Shown here: piece after piece, positions 25,498-34,792 of the stretch
How positions within the stretch are numbered: the first letter of the stretch is position 1
Layout of the letters: the number at the start of each line of letters is the position of its first letter
Assembly: GCA_036321795.1 (NCBI GenBank)
Contig: JAWQCY010000006.1
Coordinates: 114,271 to 178,270 of the forward strand
DNA length: 64,000 bases
From: CAKVON01 sp902475665
GTDB taxonomy: Bacteria > Actinomycetota > Coriobacteriia > Coriobacteriales > Atopobiaceae
Reading direction: 5' to 3'
Position numbers and translations under genes: made by a program
The notes under the pieces: model-generated
What the model saw: only the letters and a program-made list of their open reading frames with translations
What the model was told of the DNA's origin: nothing
Databases searched by the model: none

Positions 25498-26079
25498 CTA
25501 CAGTGCCAGGATGCCCAGGTGCTCCAGCAGGACCTTCAGGCCGATGAGGATTAGGACGATGCCGCCCACGATGCCGGCGGGGCGCTCGTAGCGTGAGCCG
25601 AAGTAGTTGCCCACGAAGACGCCCGCGACGCTCAGGACGAACGTCGTGATGCCGATAAGGGCTGCCGAGAACGCGATGTCGACCGACAGGGCGGCGAACG
25701 AGATGCCCACGGCCAGCGCGTCGATCGAGGTCGCGATGGCCAGGACCAGGTACTCGCCCAGGTCGATTTTGTCGGCGGGTCTGCCGTCGGCTTCGTCCCC
25801 GTCGGTCTGGGTGATGGACTCCCATAGCATCTTGCCGCCGATCAAGGCCAGAAGGCCGAATGCGATCCAGTGGTCGATCGGCGCGATGACGTGCATGAAC
25901 TGGCTGCCAAGCGCCCACCCGATGACGGGCATGAGCCCTTGGAAGCCGCCGAAGAACAGCGCCAGCACGAGGGTGACGCGCAGGTTGACCCTACGCATGC
26001 CAAGGCCCTTGCAGATTGACACGGCGAACGCGTCCATGGACAGCCCCACCGCGATGAGCAGCAGCTCGACGATACCCAT
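25498..26079 (-). CDS. mntP: Manganese efflux pump MntP
   Basis: The 193-residue membrane protein has six helices and the two internally repeated DUF204 motifs with membrane-embedded aspartates: GLSMDAFAVSICKG in the first half and ATSIDALAVGISFA in the second. It exports Mn2+. The ATG at 26079 follows GGAGAGGAAG. No yybP-ykoY manganese riboswitch is recognisable in the 220 bp to the divergent ROK gene. Confidence 0.92.
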   Translation of the reverse strand: MGIVELLLIAVGLSMDAFAVSICKGLGMRRVNLRVTLVLALFFGGFQGLMPVIGWALGSQFMHVIAPIDHWIAFGLLALIGGKMLWESITQTDGDEADGRPADKIDLGEYLVLAIATSIDALAVGISFAALSVDIAFSAALIGITTFVLSVAGVFVGNYFGSRYERPAGIVGGIVLILIGLKVLLEHLGILAL

Positions 26080-26302
26080 ATCTTCCTCTCCCCATGCGCC
26101 GTGCGGCACCCATGGCCGCACTGCTCGTCGGCGCCCGTGCGACGTGTTCGAGGCGGTTTCGACCCGCGTTCGTCGCAAGCGGCTGTCTATCATAGGACAT
26201 GCTGTCGGGCGAAAAGACGCGCGGCGCCGGTCCTTACGGGCCGAACATCGTTCCAACGAATGGTTTGCGGCGGCCGAGACGCCTGCCGAGAAGGGAGCCC
26301 CG

Positions 26303-27250
26303 ATGGAAGTCGCACTTGGAGTCGACGTTGGCGGAACCAGCATCAAGGCGGGGGTCTTCTCGACTGAGGGCGAGCTTCTGGCGGAGCGCTCCGTCCGTAC
26401 GCCGGCGCTCGACAACGAGGCCGCCTATGCCGTCGTGACCGAAGGCCTGACGGGCCTGCTGTCCGACAACGGATTTGCCTCCGACGACGTCGTGGCGCTG
26501 GGCCTGGACGTTCCCGCCCCCGTGGATTCCGAGGGCCGCCTGGGCTTCGTCCCCAACATGACGCTCGATGGCGACGGCCTGCGGGGTGCCATCGGCCTGG
26601 CCTTCCCGTTTGCCACCATCGCCTTCGTCAACGACGCCAACGCGGCCGCTCTGGGCGAGATGTGGGCTGGCGCCGCGGCGGGCGTCTGCGACTGCGTGAT
26701 GCTCGCGTTGGGCACGGGCGTCGGCGCGGGTGTGATCGTGGGCGGCAGGCTCGTGGCGGGTGCCTTCGGGGCCGGCGGCGAGGCGGGCCACATAACCGTG
26801 AACCCAGACGAGACCCGCGTGTGCGGCTGCGGCCGTCGCGGCTGCCTCGAGCAGTATGCGAGCGCCAAGGGCGTCGTCCACCGCTACCTGCAGGAGTGCG
26901 AGGCCGCGGGCGTCATGCCCGCCAAGCTGGAGCACGCCACCGACACCCTCGGCGTGTTCGGCGCGCTCGACGCCGGCGACCCGTGCGCCCGTCGCGCGGT
27001 CGACGCCATGTGCGAGCGTCTGGCCCAGGCCATGGCACAGATCAGCTGCGTCGTCGACCCCGAGCTCTACCTCATCGGCGGCGGCGTTGCCGGCGCCTTC
27101 GAGACGTTCGGCCCCGAGCTGCGGCGTCGCTTTGCCGAGCACGCGCTGCCTCCCTGCAAGGCCGCTCGCATCGAGCCGGCGGCGCTGGGCAACAGGGCCG
27201 CGATGTACGGCAGTGCCAACGAGGCCCTGCGCCGTCGCGCTGAGGCATAG
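26303..27250 (+). CDS. ROK-family sugar kinase (glucokinase-like)
   Basis: The 315-residue product phosphorylates a hexose using ATP. It has the phosphate-binding GVDVGGTSIKAG at the N-terminus, VNDANAAALGE with the catalytic Asp, LGTGVGAGVIV, and the ROK zinc motif GHITVNPDETRVCGCGRRGC followed by LEQYAS. Presence of EAGH...CxCGxxGCLE marks true ROK kinases. The start follows CTGCCGAGAAGGGAG, so here the dispersed motif overlaps the ribosome binding site. It is divergent from mntP. Glucose is the likeliest substrate but is not proven by sequence. Confidence 0.9.
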   Translation: MEVALGVDVGGTSIKAGVFSTEGELLAERSVRTPALDNEAAYAVVTEGLTGLLSDNGFASDDVVALGLDVPAPVDSEGRLGFVPNMTLDGDGLRGAIGLAFPFATIAFVNDANAAALGEMWAGAAAGVCDCVMLALGTGVGAGVIVGGRLVAGAFGAGGEAGHITVNPDETRVCGCGRRGCLEQYASAKGVVHRYLQECEAAGVMPAKLEHATDTLGVFGALDAGDPCARRAVDAMCERLAQAMAQISCVVDPELYLIGGGVAGAFETFGPELRRRFAEHALPPCKAARIEPAALGNRAAMYGSANEALRRRAEA

Positions 27251-27290
27251 TCGCGCCTAAGGGCTGGCCGTATCCGTGTCGGTGCCGCCC

Positions 27291-28001
27291 CTAGCCCAGG
27301 CAGGCCCAGTCCACGGGCGTGGCGCCGTTTTCCTCCAACAACCTGTTGGCTGCCGAGAAGGGCTTCGAGCCGACAAACGCCGCGAGGTCGTCGGTGGCAC
27401 GACGGGCGGACAGCGGCGAGGGATGCGTCGAGCACAGGCGAAACTTCAGTGGGGCGCCACCTGCGACCTCGTCTGCGGCGTCGGCCACCAGGCCGCCCGC
27501 GAACCTGCCCCAACACATGAAGACGACGGGCTGCGGCAGCTCCAGGCACCGGCGCACGACGTGCCCGGTCACCTGCCGCCATCCCAGGCGCGCGTGCGAG
27601 TTTGCCTTGTGTTCGACCACCGTCAGGGTCGTGTTCAGCAGCAGCACGCCCTGCCTGGCCCAAGGCGTCAGGTCACCCGTCGCAGGCATCTCGCAACCGA
27701 GGTCGGCCGCAAGCTCCTTGTACACGTTGCGAAGCGACGGCGGCAGGCGGCAACCCTCGGGTACCGAGAAGGACAGCCCCATGGCTTGCCCCGGCTCGTG
27801 GTAGGGGTCCTGGCCCAAGATCACCACGCGGGTGTCGGTGGGCCCGCACAGCTCGAGCGCGCGCAGGATGGCGTCTTGCTCTGGGTAGACGACGTTGTCG
27901 GCCCGCATGTCGGCGACCTGTCCCAGCAGGCGGTCGCAGGCGTCTCGTGTCGGGGTGCCGGGCTCGCCGAGCCAGGCAGCGATGTTGTCCTTGTGGGTCA
28001 T
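27291..28001 (-). CDS. ung: Uracil-DNA glycosylase, family 1
   Basis: The 236-residue repair enzyme removes uracil from DNA. The water-activating motif GQDPYHEPGQAMGLSFSVP (D65) and the minor-groove loop HPSPLSA are intact, as is LLLNTTLTV. The start follows TAGGAG. Its stop lies 40 bases from the convergent ROK gene; the gene upstream on the same strand is the MATE exporter. Confidence 0.95.
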   Translation of the reverse strand: MTHKDNIAAWLGEPGTPTRDACDRLLGQVADMRADNVVYPEQDAILRALELCGPTDTRVVILGQDPYHEPGQAMGLSFSVPEGCRLPPSLRNVYKELAADLGCEMPATGDLTPWARQGVLLLNTTLTVVEHKANSHARLGWRQVTGHVVRRCLELPQPVVFMCWGRFAGGLVADAADEVAGGAPLKFRLCSTHPSPLSARRATDDLAAFVGSKPFSAANRLLEENGATPVDWACLG

Positions 28002-28044
28002 GGGGGCTCCTAACGAGTCGTGTCAGGCGCCCGCCGAACGGGGC

Positions 28045-29511
28045 CTAACAGGTTGCGTTGGACGCGCGCGGACGCAGGCGCGTGCGCGCAAAGGCAAGGG
28101 CGCGGCCGCCGCCGCGTCGCGTGCGAGGGGCGCTGCCGCCTCCGAGGCGACCGCCCTTCTCGCCACCTAGGGTCTGAGCGGGACGGCACACGACCAACGC
28201 GCCGAGTATCAGCACCATGGTCGCACAAAGGCTGATGGGGTAGACGGCCATGACCGTCGAGAAGGCCGGCGAGGCCGGGAAGACGCGCGCGATCCACCAG
28301 AAGCGGATGCCGCACACGCTGATCGTGGTCAGAAGCGCGGGCGCGAGCGAGATGCCGTAGCCGCGCAGGTATCCTGACACGTTCTCGTAGACCATGCTGA
28401 ACGCGTAGGAAGGGAAGATGTAGCAGAAGCGGATGTAGCCGAGCCTGACCACCTCGGGGTCGCCGTTGAACGCGCCCAGGATCGCGTGGCCGAAGCCCAG
28501 AAGCACCGCGACGGCCACGGCCGCGACGATGCCGTCCTCGACCATGCAGACCGCCAGGGTGTGCTTGCAGCGGGCGATCTTCTTGGCGCCGAAGTTCTGC
28601 CCGACGAAGGTCGTGCACGCCTGGCTGAAGGAGTTGAGAAGGCTGTAGCAGGGGTACTCGATGCTGGTGGAGGCGCTCGACGCCGCCATGGCCTCGGTGC
28701 CCAGGCTGTTGATCGCGGACTGGATGATGATGTTGGCCACGGCGAAGACGGCCGACTGCAGGCCGGCGGGCAGGCCGATGCGCACGATGCGCGCGAGGGT
28801 GGCGCGGTCCAGGCGGAGCTTCGACGGGACCAGCCTGATCGCGTCCCGGCGGCGCAGCAGCATGCACAGCAGGATGAGGGCGCTCACGACGTACGAGATT
28901 GCCGTGGCCGCGGCGATGCCTGCCACACCCCATCCCAAGACGGGAACGAACAGCAGGTCGAGTGCCACGTTTACCGAGAAGGACACCAGAAGCGCGACAA
29001 GCGGGGCGCGTGTGAGGCCGATGCCGCGGAACACGGCCGCCTCGAGGTTGTACAGAAGGATCGCGGGCAGACCCAGGAGGTAGACGCGCAGGTAGAGAAG
29101 TGCCTCGGCGAAGGCTGCGGGCGGGACGGACAGCGCGTGCAGCAGCGGGGACGCCGCGAGCTCGCCCACGACGGCGACCGCGATGCCGAGGGCGGCCATC
29201 GCGACCGAGGTGTGCGTCGCGCGGGAGACCGCGTCGGCGTCGCCGCGGCCGACGGCGTTGGCGATGACCACGTTGGTGCCGAGGGCGAGTCCCACGAACA
29301 GGTTGATGACCAGGCCCGTTATGGGGGCGTTGGCTCCCAGGGCGGCCATCCCGATGGTTCCGTGCGGGCCCGACAGCTGGCCCATGACGGCGACGCCGAC
29401 CGGGTTGGAGAGTTGCTCGAGGATGCTCGTCACCGCCACGGTGAGGGCGAACGCGGGGATCGCGCGCCAAAGCGAGCCGGACAGTACGTCGCTCGAGTTC
29501 TGTTTGCCCAT
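28045..29511 (-). CDS. MATE-family multidrug/cation efflux transporter
   Basis: The 488-residue membrane protein has twelve hydrophobic segments and MATE features: PVGVAVMGQLSG, GANAPITGLVINLFVGLALG and, in the second half, FVGQNFGAKK. It exports organic cations or drugs in exchange for Na+ or H+. The ATG at 29511 (MGKQNSSDVLSGSLWR) fits the family best although its ribosome binding site is weak. The last 40 residues are a basic low-complexity tail (GGGSAPRTRRGGGRALAF) not expected in the family, perhaps a late extension after a lost stop codon. Confidence 0.88.
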   Translation of the reverse strand: MGKQNSSDVLSGSLWRAIPAFALTVAVTSILEQLSNPVGVAVMGQLSGPHGTIGMAALGANAPITGLVINLFVGLALGTNVVIANAVGRGDADAVSRATHTSVAMAALGIAVAVVGELAASPLLHALSVPPAAFAEALLYLRVYLLGLPAILLYNLEAAVFRGIGLTRAPLVALLVSFSVNVALDLLFVPVLGWGVAGIAAATAISYVVSALILLCMLLRRRDAIRLVPSKLRLDRATLARIVRIGLPAGLQSAVFAVANIIIQSAINSLGTEAMAASSASTSIEYPCYSLLNSFSQACTTFVGQNFGAKKIARCKHTLAVCMVEDGIVAAVAVAVLLGFGHAILGAFNGDPEVVRLGYIRFCYIFPSYAFSMVYENVSGYLRGYGISLAPALLTTISVCGIRFWWIARVFPASPAFSTVMAVYPISLCATMVLILGALVVCRPAQTLGGEKGGRLGGGSAPRTRRGGGRALAFARTRLRPRASNATC

Positions 29512-29771
29512 TCGGGTGATGCCGCCCTTCTCGGCCGAGGTCGTGTAAACGGTTCCTATGGTAGTCCGCTCGCATGTAGCTGACGCGCAACGTAACTCTA
29601 CCGAAAAGTGCGTCGTACCGCAGTATTTGCACCGTATGGGGGTTGGGGTGCGGGTGTCCCAATTAGTGTCCGGGCGGTCGGCTATTCTCGCCGCTAATCG
29701 GATTCTTCTTCGGGGGCTTGGCGCGCCGGACACGTCGGCTGCGCCTCCCGTGGTCGAAAGGGTTGGCGTTG

Positions 29772-30701
29772 ATGAACATCAAGCAGGTCAGGTACGTGCT
29801 TGCCGTGCATGACGAGGGTAGCTTCTCTGCGGCGGCCCGCCGGCAGGGCGTGTCGGTGCAGGCCGTGTCGAAGGCCGTCGGCGACCTGGAGCGCGAGACC
29901 GTCGGCCAGTTGTTTCGGCGTACCGGGCATGGCGTCGTCTCGACCCAGTACGGCGAGGACTTCTGTTGTCGCGCCCGTGAGGTCGTCCGCCTGTTCGACG
30001 GGCTCGTGGACTTTGCCCGCGGCATGTCCGACGAGGCCTGCCCGGCGTCCCATTCCTGCAGGTTGGTGTTGTGCGCCCCACCCTTCGTGGGGTCCGACCG
30101 GGTGGTGTCCTCCCTGGGCAGCCTGCTCACGCGCGGCGTCGGGCTCGACGTCGAGCTCGTCCTCGAGCACCCAGGCGAGGCATGCCGCATGCTGGAGCGA
30201 GGGGAGTGCAGGGCGCTCATCACCATCGGTCGCTACGAGACCCCCGAGACCGACTGCCATGTCCTGGGGTCGCTTCCGCTGGGCATCGTCGTCTCACGGA
30301 GCCATCCGATCGCCAGGGCGGGCAAGGCTCGCCTTGATGACCTTGCCAGGTACCCCGTCGGCTTGTCCCCGGACATCGACCTGTTCAACGAGTCCCCCTT
30401 CGTCATGTGCCGAAGGCGTGGCCTTTTGGGCGGGGTCGTGCGCAACGAGACTCGCGAGGACACCATTCGCCTCCTGCTCGACAGGCAGGGCTACCTGCTC
30501 TCCGTCATGGTGCCGGGCATCAACAGCCCCCACCTGTCGTCCGTTCTCGTGCCCCTCGAGCGGCCCGAGGACCTGCCCGTACCCATCTGCCTGGTCACGC
30601 CCAGGGGATGCGACTGCGATTGCTCCCGCCTCATCACGCAGTTCCTGTCGGGTGAGGTCGCGAGGCTGCAGGGGCATGCCCTGGATGCGGACGGGCGCTA
30701 G
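29772..30701 (+). CDS. LysR-family transcriptional regulator
   Basis: The 309-residue product has the N-terminal winged helix with FSAAARRQGVSVQAVSKAVGDLE, then a substrate-binding-like effector domain (FVGSDRVVSSLGSLL to the C-terminus). Several cysteines in the last third (CDCDC) are unusual. LysR genes usually control a divergent neighbour, which here is the MATE exporter across 260 bp. The start at 29772 is chosen to give the normal N-terminus MNIKQVRYVLAVHDEGS. The effector is unknown. Confidence 0.88.
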   Translation: MNIKQVRYVLAVHDEGSFSAAARRQGVSVQAVSKAVGDLERETVGQLFRRTGHGVVSTQYGEDFCCRAREVVRLFDGLVDFARGMSDEACPASHSCRLVLCAPPFVGSDRVVSSLGSLLTRGVGLDVELVLEHPGEACRMLERGECRALITIGRYETPETDCHVLGSLPLGIVVSRSHPIARAGKARLDDLARYPVGLSPDIDLFNESPFVMCRRRGLLGGVVRNETREDTIRLLLDRQGYLLSVMVPGINSPHLSSVLVPLERPEDLPVPICLVTPRGCDCDCSRLITQFLSGEVARLQGHALDADGR

Positions 30702-30728
30702 GCCGGGGGCGTCGAAGCCGGTCGCGCG

Positions 30729-31718
30729 CTAGGCAAGGGCCTCGAGCCCGGCGTTCTTCTCGCCAGACTCGAAGGCGGCGAGGCTGTCGAAGTTGCCCTT
30801 GACCATGTTGCGCACGCTCACGTCGGTGTAGAACGCGGTGTGCGGGCTCACGATGACGTTGGGGAACGACTTGAGGACCGCCAGCTGGTCGTTGTCGATG
30901 ACGTCGCCCACGCGGTCGTAGTAGTACAGGCCGTTCTCGTGCTCGAGCACGTCGAGCGCGGCGCCGCCCAGGTGCCCGGTGCGGATGCCGTCGATCAGCG
31001 CGGCGGTGTCCACGAGCTTGCCGCGCGCGGTGTTGACCACGACGGCGCCCTGCGGCATGCGCGCAATCGCGTCGGCGTCGATGATGTGGTGGTTGGAGTC
31101 GTTGGCGTTCATGTGCAGCGTGATGACGTCGGACGCGGCCAGGACCTCGTCGAGGCTCGCATAGGCGGCCATCGAGGCGGCCTCGTCGTTCTCGTAGGCG
31201 TCGAAGGCCATGATCTTGCAGCCGAAGCCCGACAGGCGACGGATCACGGCGGTGCCGATGCGGCCGGTGCCGAGCACGCCCACGGTCAGCTGAGACAGGT
31301 CGCGTCCGATCTTGCCGCGCAGGGTGTAGTCCTGCATCTGCGCGCGCTCGAGGATGTGGGGCAGGCGACGCAGCGCGGCAAGGGTAAGAAGCAGCGTGTA
31401 GTCGGCGACCGCGGAGGGCGGGTAGCTGACGTTGTCCACATGCAGGCCGAGCTCGCGCGCGTGGGCGAGGTCGACGTGGTCGTAGCCGATGCTGCGGCAT
31501 AGCGCGTAGCGAACGCCGACCTCGGCAAACCTGTCGAGCACGCTAGCGGACATGTCGCACGGGGTGAAGCTGATGGCGTCGCAGCCGCGTGCCAGCCCGA
31601 TGTTGGAGTCGCCGGGGTACTCGGTGGTGTGGACGAACTCGATGCCCGTCTCGCGTGACAGCTCCTGCGCCATGGGCAGCTCGTCGAACTCCCGCATCGA
31701 GTAGAAGCAGATTCTCAT
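30729..31718 (-). CDS. D-2-hydroxyacid dehydrogenase, D-lactate dehydrogenase type
   Basis: The 329-residue NAD-dependent enzyme reduces pyruvate or another 2-keto acid to the D-hydroxy acid. The NAD-binding GVLGTGRIG (G150-G155), catalytic R232 in NTARGKLVD, E260 in DVLEHENGLYYYDR and H293 in SPHTAFYT place it with fermentative D-lactate dehydrogenases rather than phosphoglycerate dehydrogenase. AAAGG lies upstream of the ATG. D-lactate production suits a fermenting anaerobe. It converges on the LysR gene. Confidence 0.9.
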   Translation of the reverse strand: MRICFYSMREFDELPMAQELSRETGIEFVHTTEYPGDSNIGLARGCDAISFTPCDMSASVLDRFAEVGVRYALCRSIGYDHVDLAHARELGLHVDNVSYPPSAVADYTLLLTLAALRRLPHILERAQMQDYTLRGKIGRDLSQLTVGVLGTGRIGTAVIRRLSGFGCKIMAFDAYENDEAASMAAYASLDEVLAASDVITLHMNANDSNHHIIDADAIARMPQGAVVVNTARGKLVDTAALIDGIRTGHLGGAALDVLEHENGLYYYDRVGDVIDNDQLAVLKSFPNVIVSPHTAFYTDVSVRNMVKGNFDSLAAFESGEKNAGLEALA

Positions 31719-31856
31719 TGCAATCGCGCCTTTCAGCCAGCTCGGTTTTTTGCCAATCGCGCCCCATGGTATCCCAAGGGACTTGCGACCGCGCATCCCT
31801 TACGATTGGTGGCACGATGCGCCCGCCAGCGGGCGCCTGTCCGAGGGGAGACGCGC

Positions 31857-32534
31857 GTGGCGCCTGCAGAGAAGAACGACGGGTCAGCGGTCGAGCTCGT
31901 CCGCGACGAGGCGGGCACGCTCGTCCTGACGGACGGCGTCATGCGCATGAGTTGCGACCTGTCTGCCTCGCTGCCGCGCCTGCGCGCGGACCGCCTTGGC
32001 CGCGAGCTGCTGGTTCGCGCGGCCCGCGTGCGCGGCGTCGATGTTCCCACCTGCGTCGACTGCACTGCCGGGCTGGGGGAGGACTCCCTCCTGCTGGCGG
32101 CGGCGGGCTTCCGCGTGACGATGTTCGAGCGCGACCCGACCGTCGCGGCGCTTCTGGCCGACGGCCTCGCCCGTGCGGCGGCCGACCCCGCGCTGGCGGA
32201 CGTGGTGGCACGCATGCGCCTTGTGGAGGGCGATAGCGTGGCGGGTCTCGCCTCGCTGGGCTTTGCCCCGGACGTCGTCTACCTCGACCCGATGTTTCCC
32301 GGCCGGACGAAGTCGGCCGCGGTGAAGAAGAAGTTCCAGCTGCTGCACCACCTGGAACGCCCCTGCGACGACGCCGAGGCGGACGTCCTGGTGCGCGCCG
32401 CGCTTGGCTGCGGCCCACGCAAGGTCGTCATCAAGCGTCCCGCGAAGGGGCCGCTGCTTGCCGGGGCAAAGCCGTCGTACAGCGTTTCCGGCAAGGCCGT
32501 TCGCTACGACTGCCTGGTGCCGCCACGTGCCTAG
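31857..32534 (+). CDS. rsmJ: RsmJ-like SAM-dependent methyltransferase (DUF548)
   Basis: The 225-residue product matches the DUF548/RsmJ family, which N2-methylates G1516 of 16S rRNA in Escherichia coli. The SAM-binding segment is VDCTAGLGEDSLLLAAAGF, followed by MFERDPTVAALLADGL, VYLDPMFPGR (catalytic motif IV) and KRPAKGP. The GTG start at 31857 has GAGGGGAG seven bases upstream; the ATG at 31806 would add an unrelated arginine-rich tail. RsmJ is best known in gammaproteobacteria, so an rRNA target here is an inference. Confidence 0.82.
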   Translation: MAPAEKNDGSAVELVRDEAGTLVLTDGVMRMSCDLSASLPRLRADRLGRELLVRAARVRGVDVPTCVDCTAGLGEDSLLLAAAGFRVTMFERDPTVAALLADGLARAAADPALADVVARMRLVEGDSVAGLASLGFAPDVVYLDPMFPGRTKSAAVKKKFQLLHHLERPCDDAEADVLVRAALGCGPRKVVIKRPAKGPLLAGAKPSYSVSGKAVRYDCLVPPRA

Positions 32535-32739
32535 GGCGCCCGCGACGCCTGCGATGCTGGCAACTCGAGGCACTTCTCGGCAGGAAGCGCTCCTGGCGAG
32601 AAACGCCTTCTGGCAGGAAAACGCGCTGATACCGTGTGGGCGTGCGGTAGGGCCCAAGGCCTCGGGCGCGCCGTGGTATCGTCTGTTCGGAACATTCGGC
32701 CGCGCACGCGTTGCGCGACATACGTTAGGAGATATGAAC

Positions 32740-33039
32740 ATGGCACTCGCCGGCCGTCAGATCAGGCAGCTCCGCGCCCTCGCGCATCACCTCGACGCAA
32801 CCGTGTCGATCGGCAAGTCGGGCGTCGTCGAGGGCACGGCAACCCAGGCCGTCGAGGCCCTCGAGGCCCACGAGCTGGTCAAGTGCAACGTGCTGGACTC
32901 CGCCGGCCTGGACGCCCGTGACGCCGCCAACCAGCTGGCCCAGATGGTTGGCGCCGAGGTCGTGCAGGTCATCGGCCACAAGTTCACGCTGTATCGCGTC
33001 TCGTCGCGCGAGGACGCCAAGCACATCGAGCTCGACTAG
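32740..33039 (+). CDS. yhbY: CRS1/YhbY-domain RNA-binding protein
   Basis: The 99-residue product is a single CRM domain: LRALAHHLDATVSIGKSGV, then LEAHELVKCNVLDSAG and VVQVIGHKFTLYRVS, including the GxxG-type RNA-binding loop IGKSG. Bacterial YhbY associates with pre-50S particles and aids ribosome assembly. Two ATGs (32734, 32740) occur; the second leaves the normal eight bases after AGGAG and is preferred. The 200-bp upstream region holds one CTTCTCGGCAG motif (32573-32583) and three imperfect 16-bp repeats (about 32579-32625). Confidence 0.92.
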   Translation: MALAGRQIRQLRALAHHLDATVSIGKSGVVEGTATQAVEALEAHELVKCNVLDSAGLDARDAANQLAQMVGAEVVQVIGHKFTLYRVSSREDAKHIELD

Positions 33040-33093
33040 CCGTTACGCCCGGTCGGGTGGCCCCGTGCCGCCCGAGCCAACGACGATTGTATG

Positions 33094-33131
33094 GAGGCGA
33101 CCCCGTCGGTGCGGCGGGGTCGCCTCTTGTA
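33094..33131. terminator. Terminator between yhbY and the nagZ-like gene
   Basis: GAGGCGACCCCG (33094-33105) pairs perfectly with CGGGGTCGCCTC (33115-33126), followed by TTGTAT. It lies between convergent genes. Confidence 0.85.
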
Positions 33132-33158
33132 TGCGTGGGGCCTGCGCAGCGCGGGTGC

Positions 33159-34421
33159 CTACGACAGGATGCCCGCGGCCCGCTTGGTCGCAAGAACGCG
33201 CGTGACCGACTCCTCGAGGCGCTTCTCGCTCACCTCGCCCTTCTCGACGGCGTCGAGAAGTCCCTGGTAGGCGGACGGCAGGTCCTCGGGCATGAGGATG
33301 ACGTCGCCTCCCGCGGCCACGAACCTGGTCGCGGCCTCGGCTGGCGAGAAGTGCTGCGTGATCGCGCCCATGGCGAAAGAGTCGGACACGATCAGTCCGT
33401 CGAACCCGAGCCGTTTGCGCAGCACCTCGCCGATCATGGTGGGGGACAGCGACGCAGGCAGTCCGTCGGCGGCGAAGTTGGGGGTCTCGATGTGGCCGAC
33501 CATGACCATGGGGCAGCCGGCATCGATGGCCGCCCGGAAGGGGACGAGCTCGCAGCCCTCGATCTGCTCGCGCGTGCGCGTGGCGCAGACGGCGCCGGTG
33601 TGCGAGTCGCCCGCGGTGTCGCCGTGGCCGGGGAAGTGCTTGGCGCAGGGCAGCATGCCGGTCTCGAGCATCGCACGGACCTCGGACGTGACCATGCGCG
33701 CCACGAGGTCGGGGTCGCTTCCGAACGAGCGCTCGCCGATCACGGTGTTGGCGGGGTTGGTAAGCACGTCTGCCACGGGGGCGAAGTCCACGTTGAAGCC
33801 GATGTCTCGTAGGTAGGCTCCGATGGCGCCGCCGACCTTGGCGGCATGTCGCTCGTCGCCCGTGGCCCCGACCTTTGCCATGTTGGGAAAGCGTTCGACG
33901 TCGAACAGGCCAGAGTTGGCGACGCGTGCGACGAGCTTGCCGCCCTCCTCGTCGACGGCGAGAAACGGCGGTACGCCCGCGCCGACCTTCTCGCACGCCT
34001 TACGGGTGTCTGACAGTAGGTCGCGCAGCTGGTGTGAGCCAGTGATGTTTTGGGAGAAGTAGCACAGGCCGCCGACGGGGTATTCCGCAAGCGCCTTGGC
34101 GGTGGCCTTGCCGCACGCCGTTGCCACGGCGACTCCCGTGAGCTGCTCGGGGGTTACCACGAAGAGCTGGGCGACCTTCTGACCGAGGGTCATCTTGGCA
34201 AGCGTCCGTTCGACGAGCGATTGGCCCTCGTCGTCTGACAGCGTCGCGCGCGCGGACGTCGCGGACGATGGGGTCGGCGCAGGTGCCGCTGTGGCTGCGG
34301 GCGCCGTGGGGGACGACGCGTCGTCGTCTGGCTTGGTCCCGCAACCCGCGAGGGCGATGGCCTGGGTTGCTGCCAGGGCGGCGGCGATCGCGGCGCGGCG
34401 ACTGATTTTGGGCGCGTCCAC
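33159..34421 (-). CDS. nagZ: Beta-N-acetylhexosaminidase-like lipoprotein, GH3 family
   Basis: The 420-residue product begins with a Tat-type lipoprotein signal (KISRRAAIAAALAATQ then a lipobox ending in LAGC), a serine/threonine/alanine linker to about residue 60, and a GH3 catalytic domain. Key motifs are FLAVDEEGGKLVAR, the NagZ loop CAKHFPGHGDTAGDSH with its catalytic His/Asp dyad, VMVGHIETP and the nucleophile in LIVSDSFAMGAI. It should cleave GlcNAc from peptidoglycan or other glycans at the cell surface. The GTG start at 34421 is two bases after the stop of the upstream gene, implying translational coupling. Confidence 0.88.
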   Translation of the reverse strand: MDAPKISRRAAIAAALAATQAIALAGCGTKPDDDASSPTAPAATAAPAPTPSSATSARATLSDDEGQSLVERTLAKMTLGQKVAQLFVVTPEQLTGVAVATACGKATAKALAEYPVGGLCYFSQNITGSHQLRDLLSDTRKACEKVGAGVPPFLAVDEEGGKLVARVANSGLFDVERFPNMAKVGATGDERHAAKVGGAIGAYLRDIGFNVDFAPVADVLTNPANTVIGERSFGSDPDLVARMVTSEVRAMLETGMLPCAKHFPGHGDTAGDSHTGAVCATRTREQIEGCELVPFRAAIDAGCPMVMVGHIETPNFAADGLPASLSPTMIGEVLRKRLGFDGLIVSDSFAMGAITQHFSPAEAATRFVAAGGDVILMPEDLPSAYQGLLDAVEKGEVSEKRLEESVTRVLATKRAAGILS

Positions 34422-34423
34422 GG

Positions 34424-34792
34424 TCAGCGTCTGCCGGCGTGCCCGCTGCGGCCGCGGCCTTGGTTTGCGTGCCCGCCCGTGCGGCGGTCGTCCTGCGGCG
34501 CCTTGTGCGTGAGATGCCAGCCATGGCAGTAGGGGCACCGGTACACGTGCAGGTCACGTGAGCCGTGCTTCTGGCAGGCGCGAAGGGAGTCCAGGGCGTC
34601 GTCGCGAGTGGGGTAGCGCTTCTTGCGCTCGCACGCCTTGTAGCGAAGGGCGGCGTCGTGCCGCTCTTCCATCTGGCTGCGATGCTCGTCCTCGGCGGCG
34701 AAGGCCGCGTCGAGGCCACCCGTGCCGTCGAACAGCGACTCTTCGAAGTCGGCGCGCTGCCTCGCCCATGCCGACCGCTTCTTGCTGCCCAC
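34424..34792 (-). CDS. Small basic protein with zinc-finger-like HVYRCPYCHGWHLTHK motif
   Basis: The 122-residue product starts at a GTG with a GGGGG upstream. Its N-terminal half is charged and helical. The C-terminal half has CxxxH-type metal ligands in VYRCPYCHGWHLTHK, a pattern seen in phage and actinobacterial zinc-ribbon proteins. The last 20 residues are glycine/arginine-rich. It is coupled to the nagZ-like gene and divergent from rlmH. I do not recognise the family; nucleic-acid binding is a guess. Confidence 0.7.
   Translation of the reverse strand: MGSKKRSAWARQRADFEESLFDGTGGLDAAFAAEDEHRSQMEERHDAALRYKACERKKRYPTRDDALDSLRACQKHGSRDLHVYRCPYCHGWHLTHKAPQDDRRTGGHANQGRGRSGHAGRR

Noticed and set aside
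26080..26302. yybP-ykoY manganese riboswitch upstream of mntP
   Set aside because: No conserved aptamer core could be found by eye in this region.
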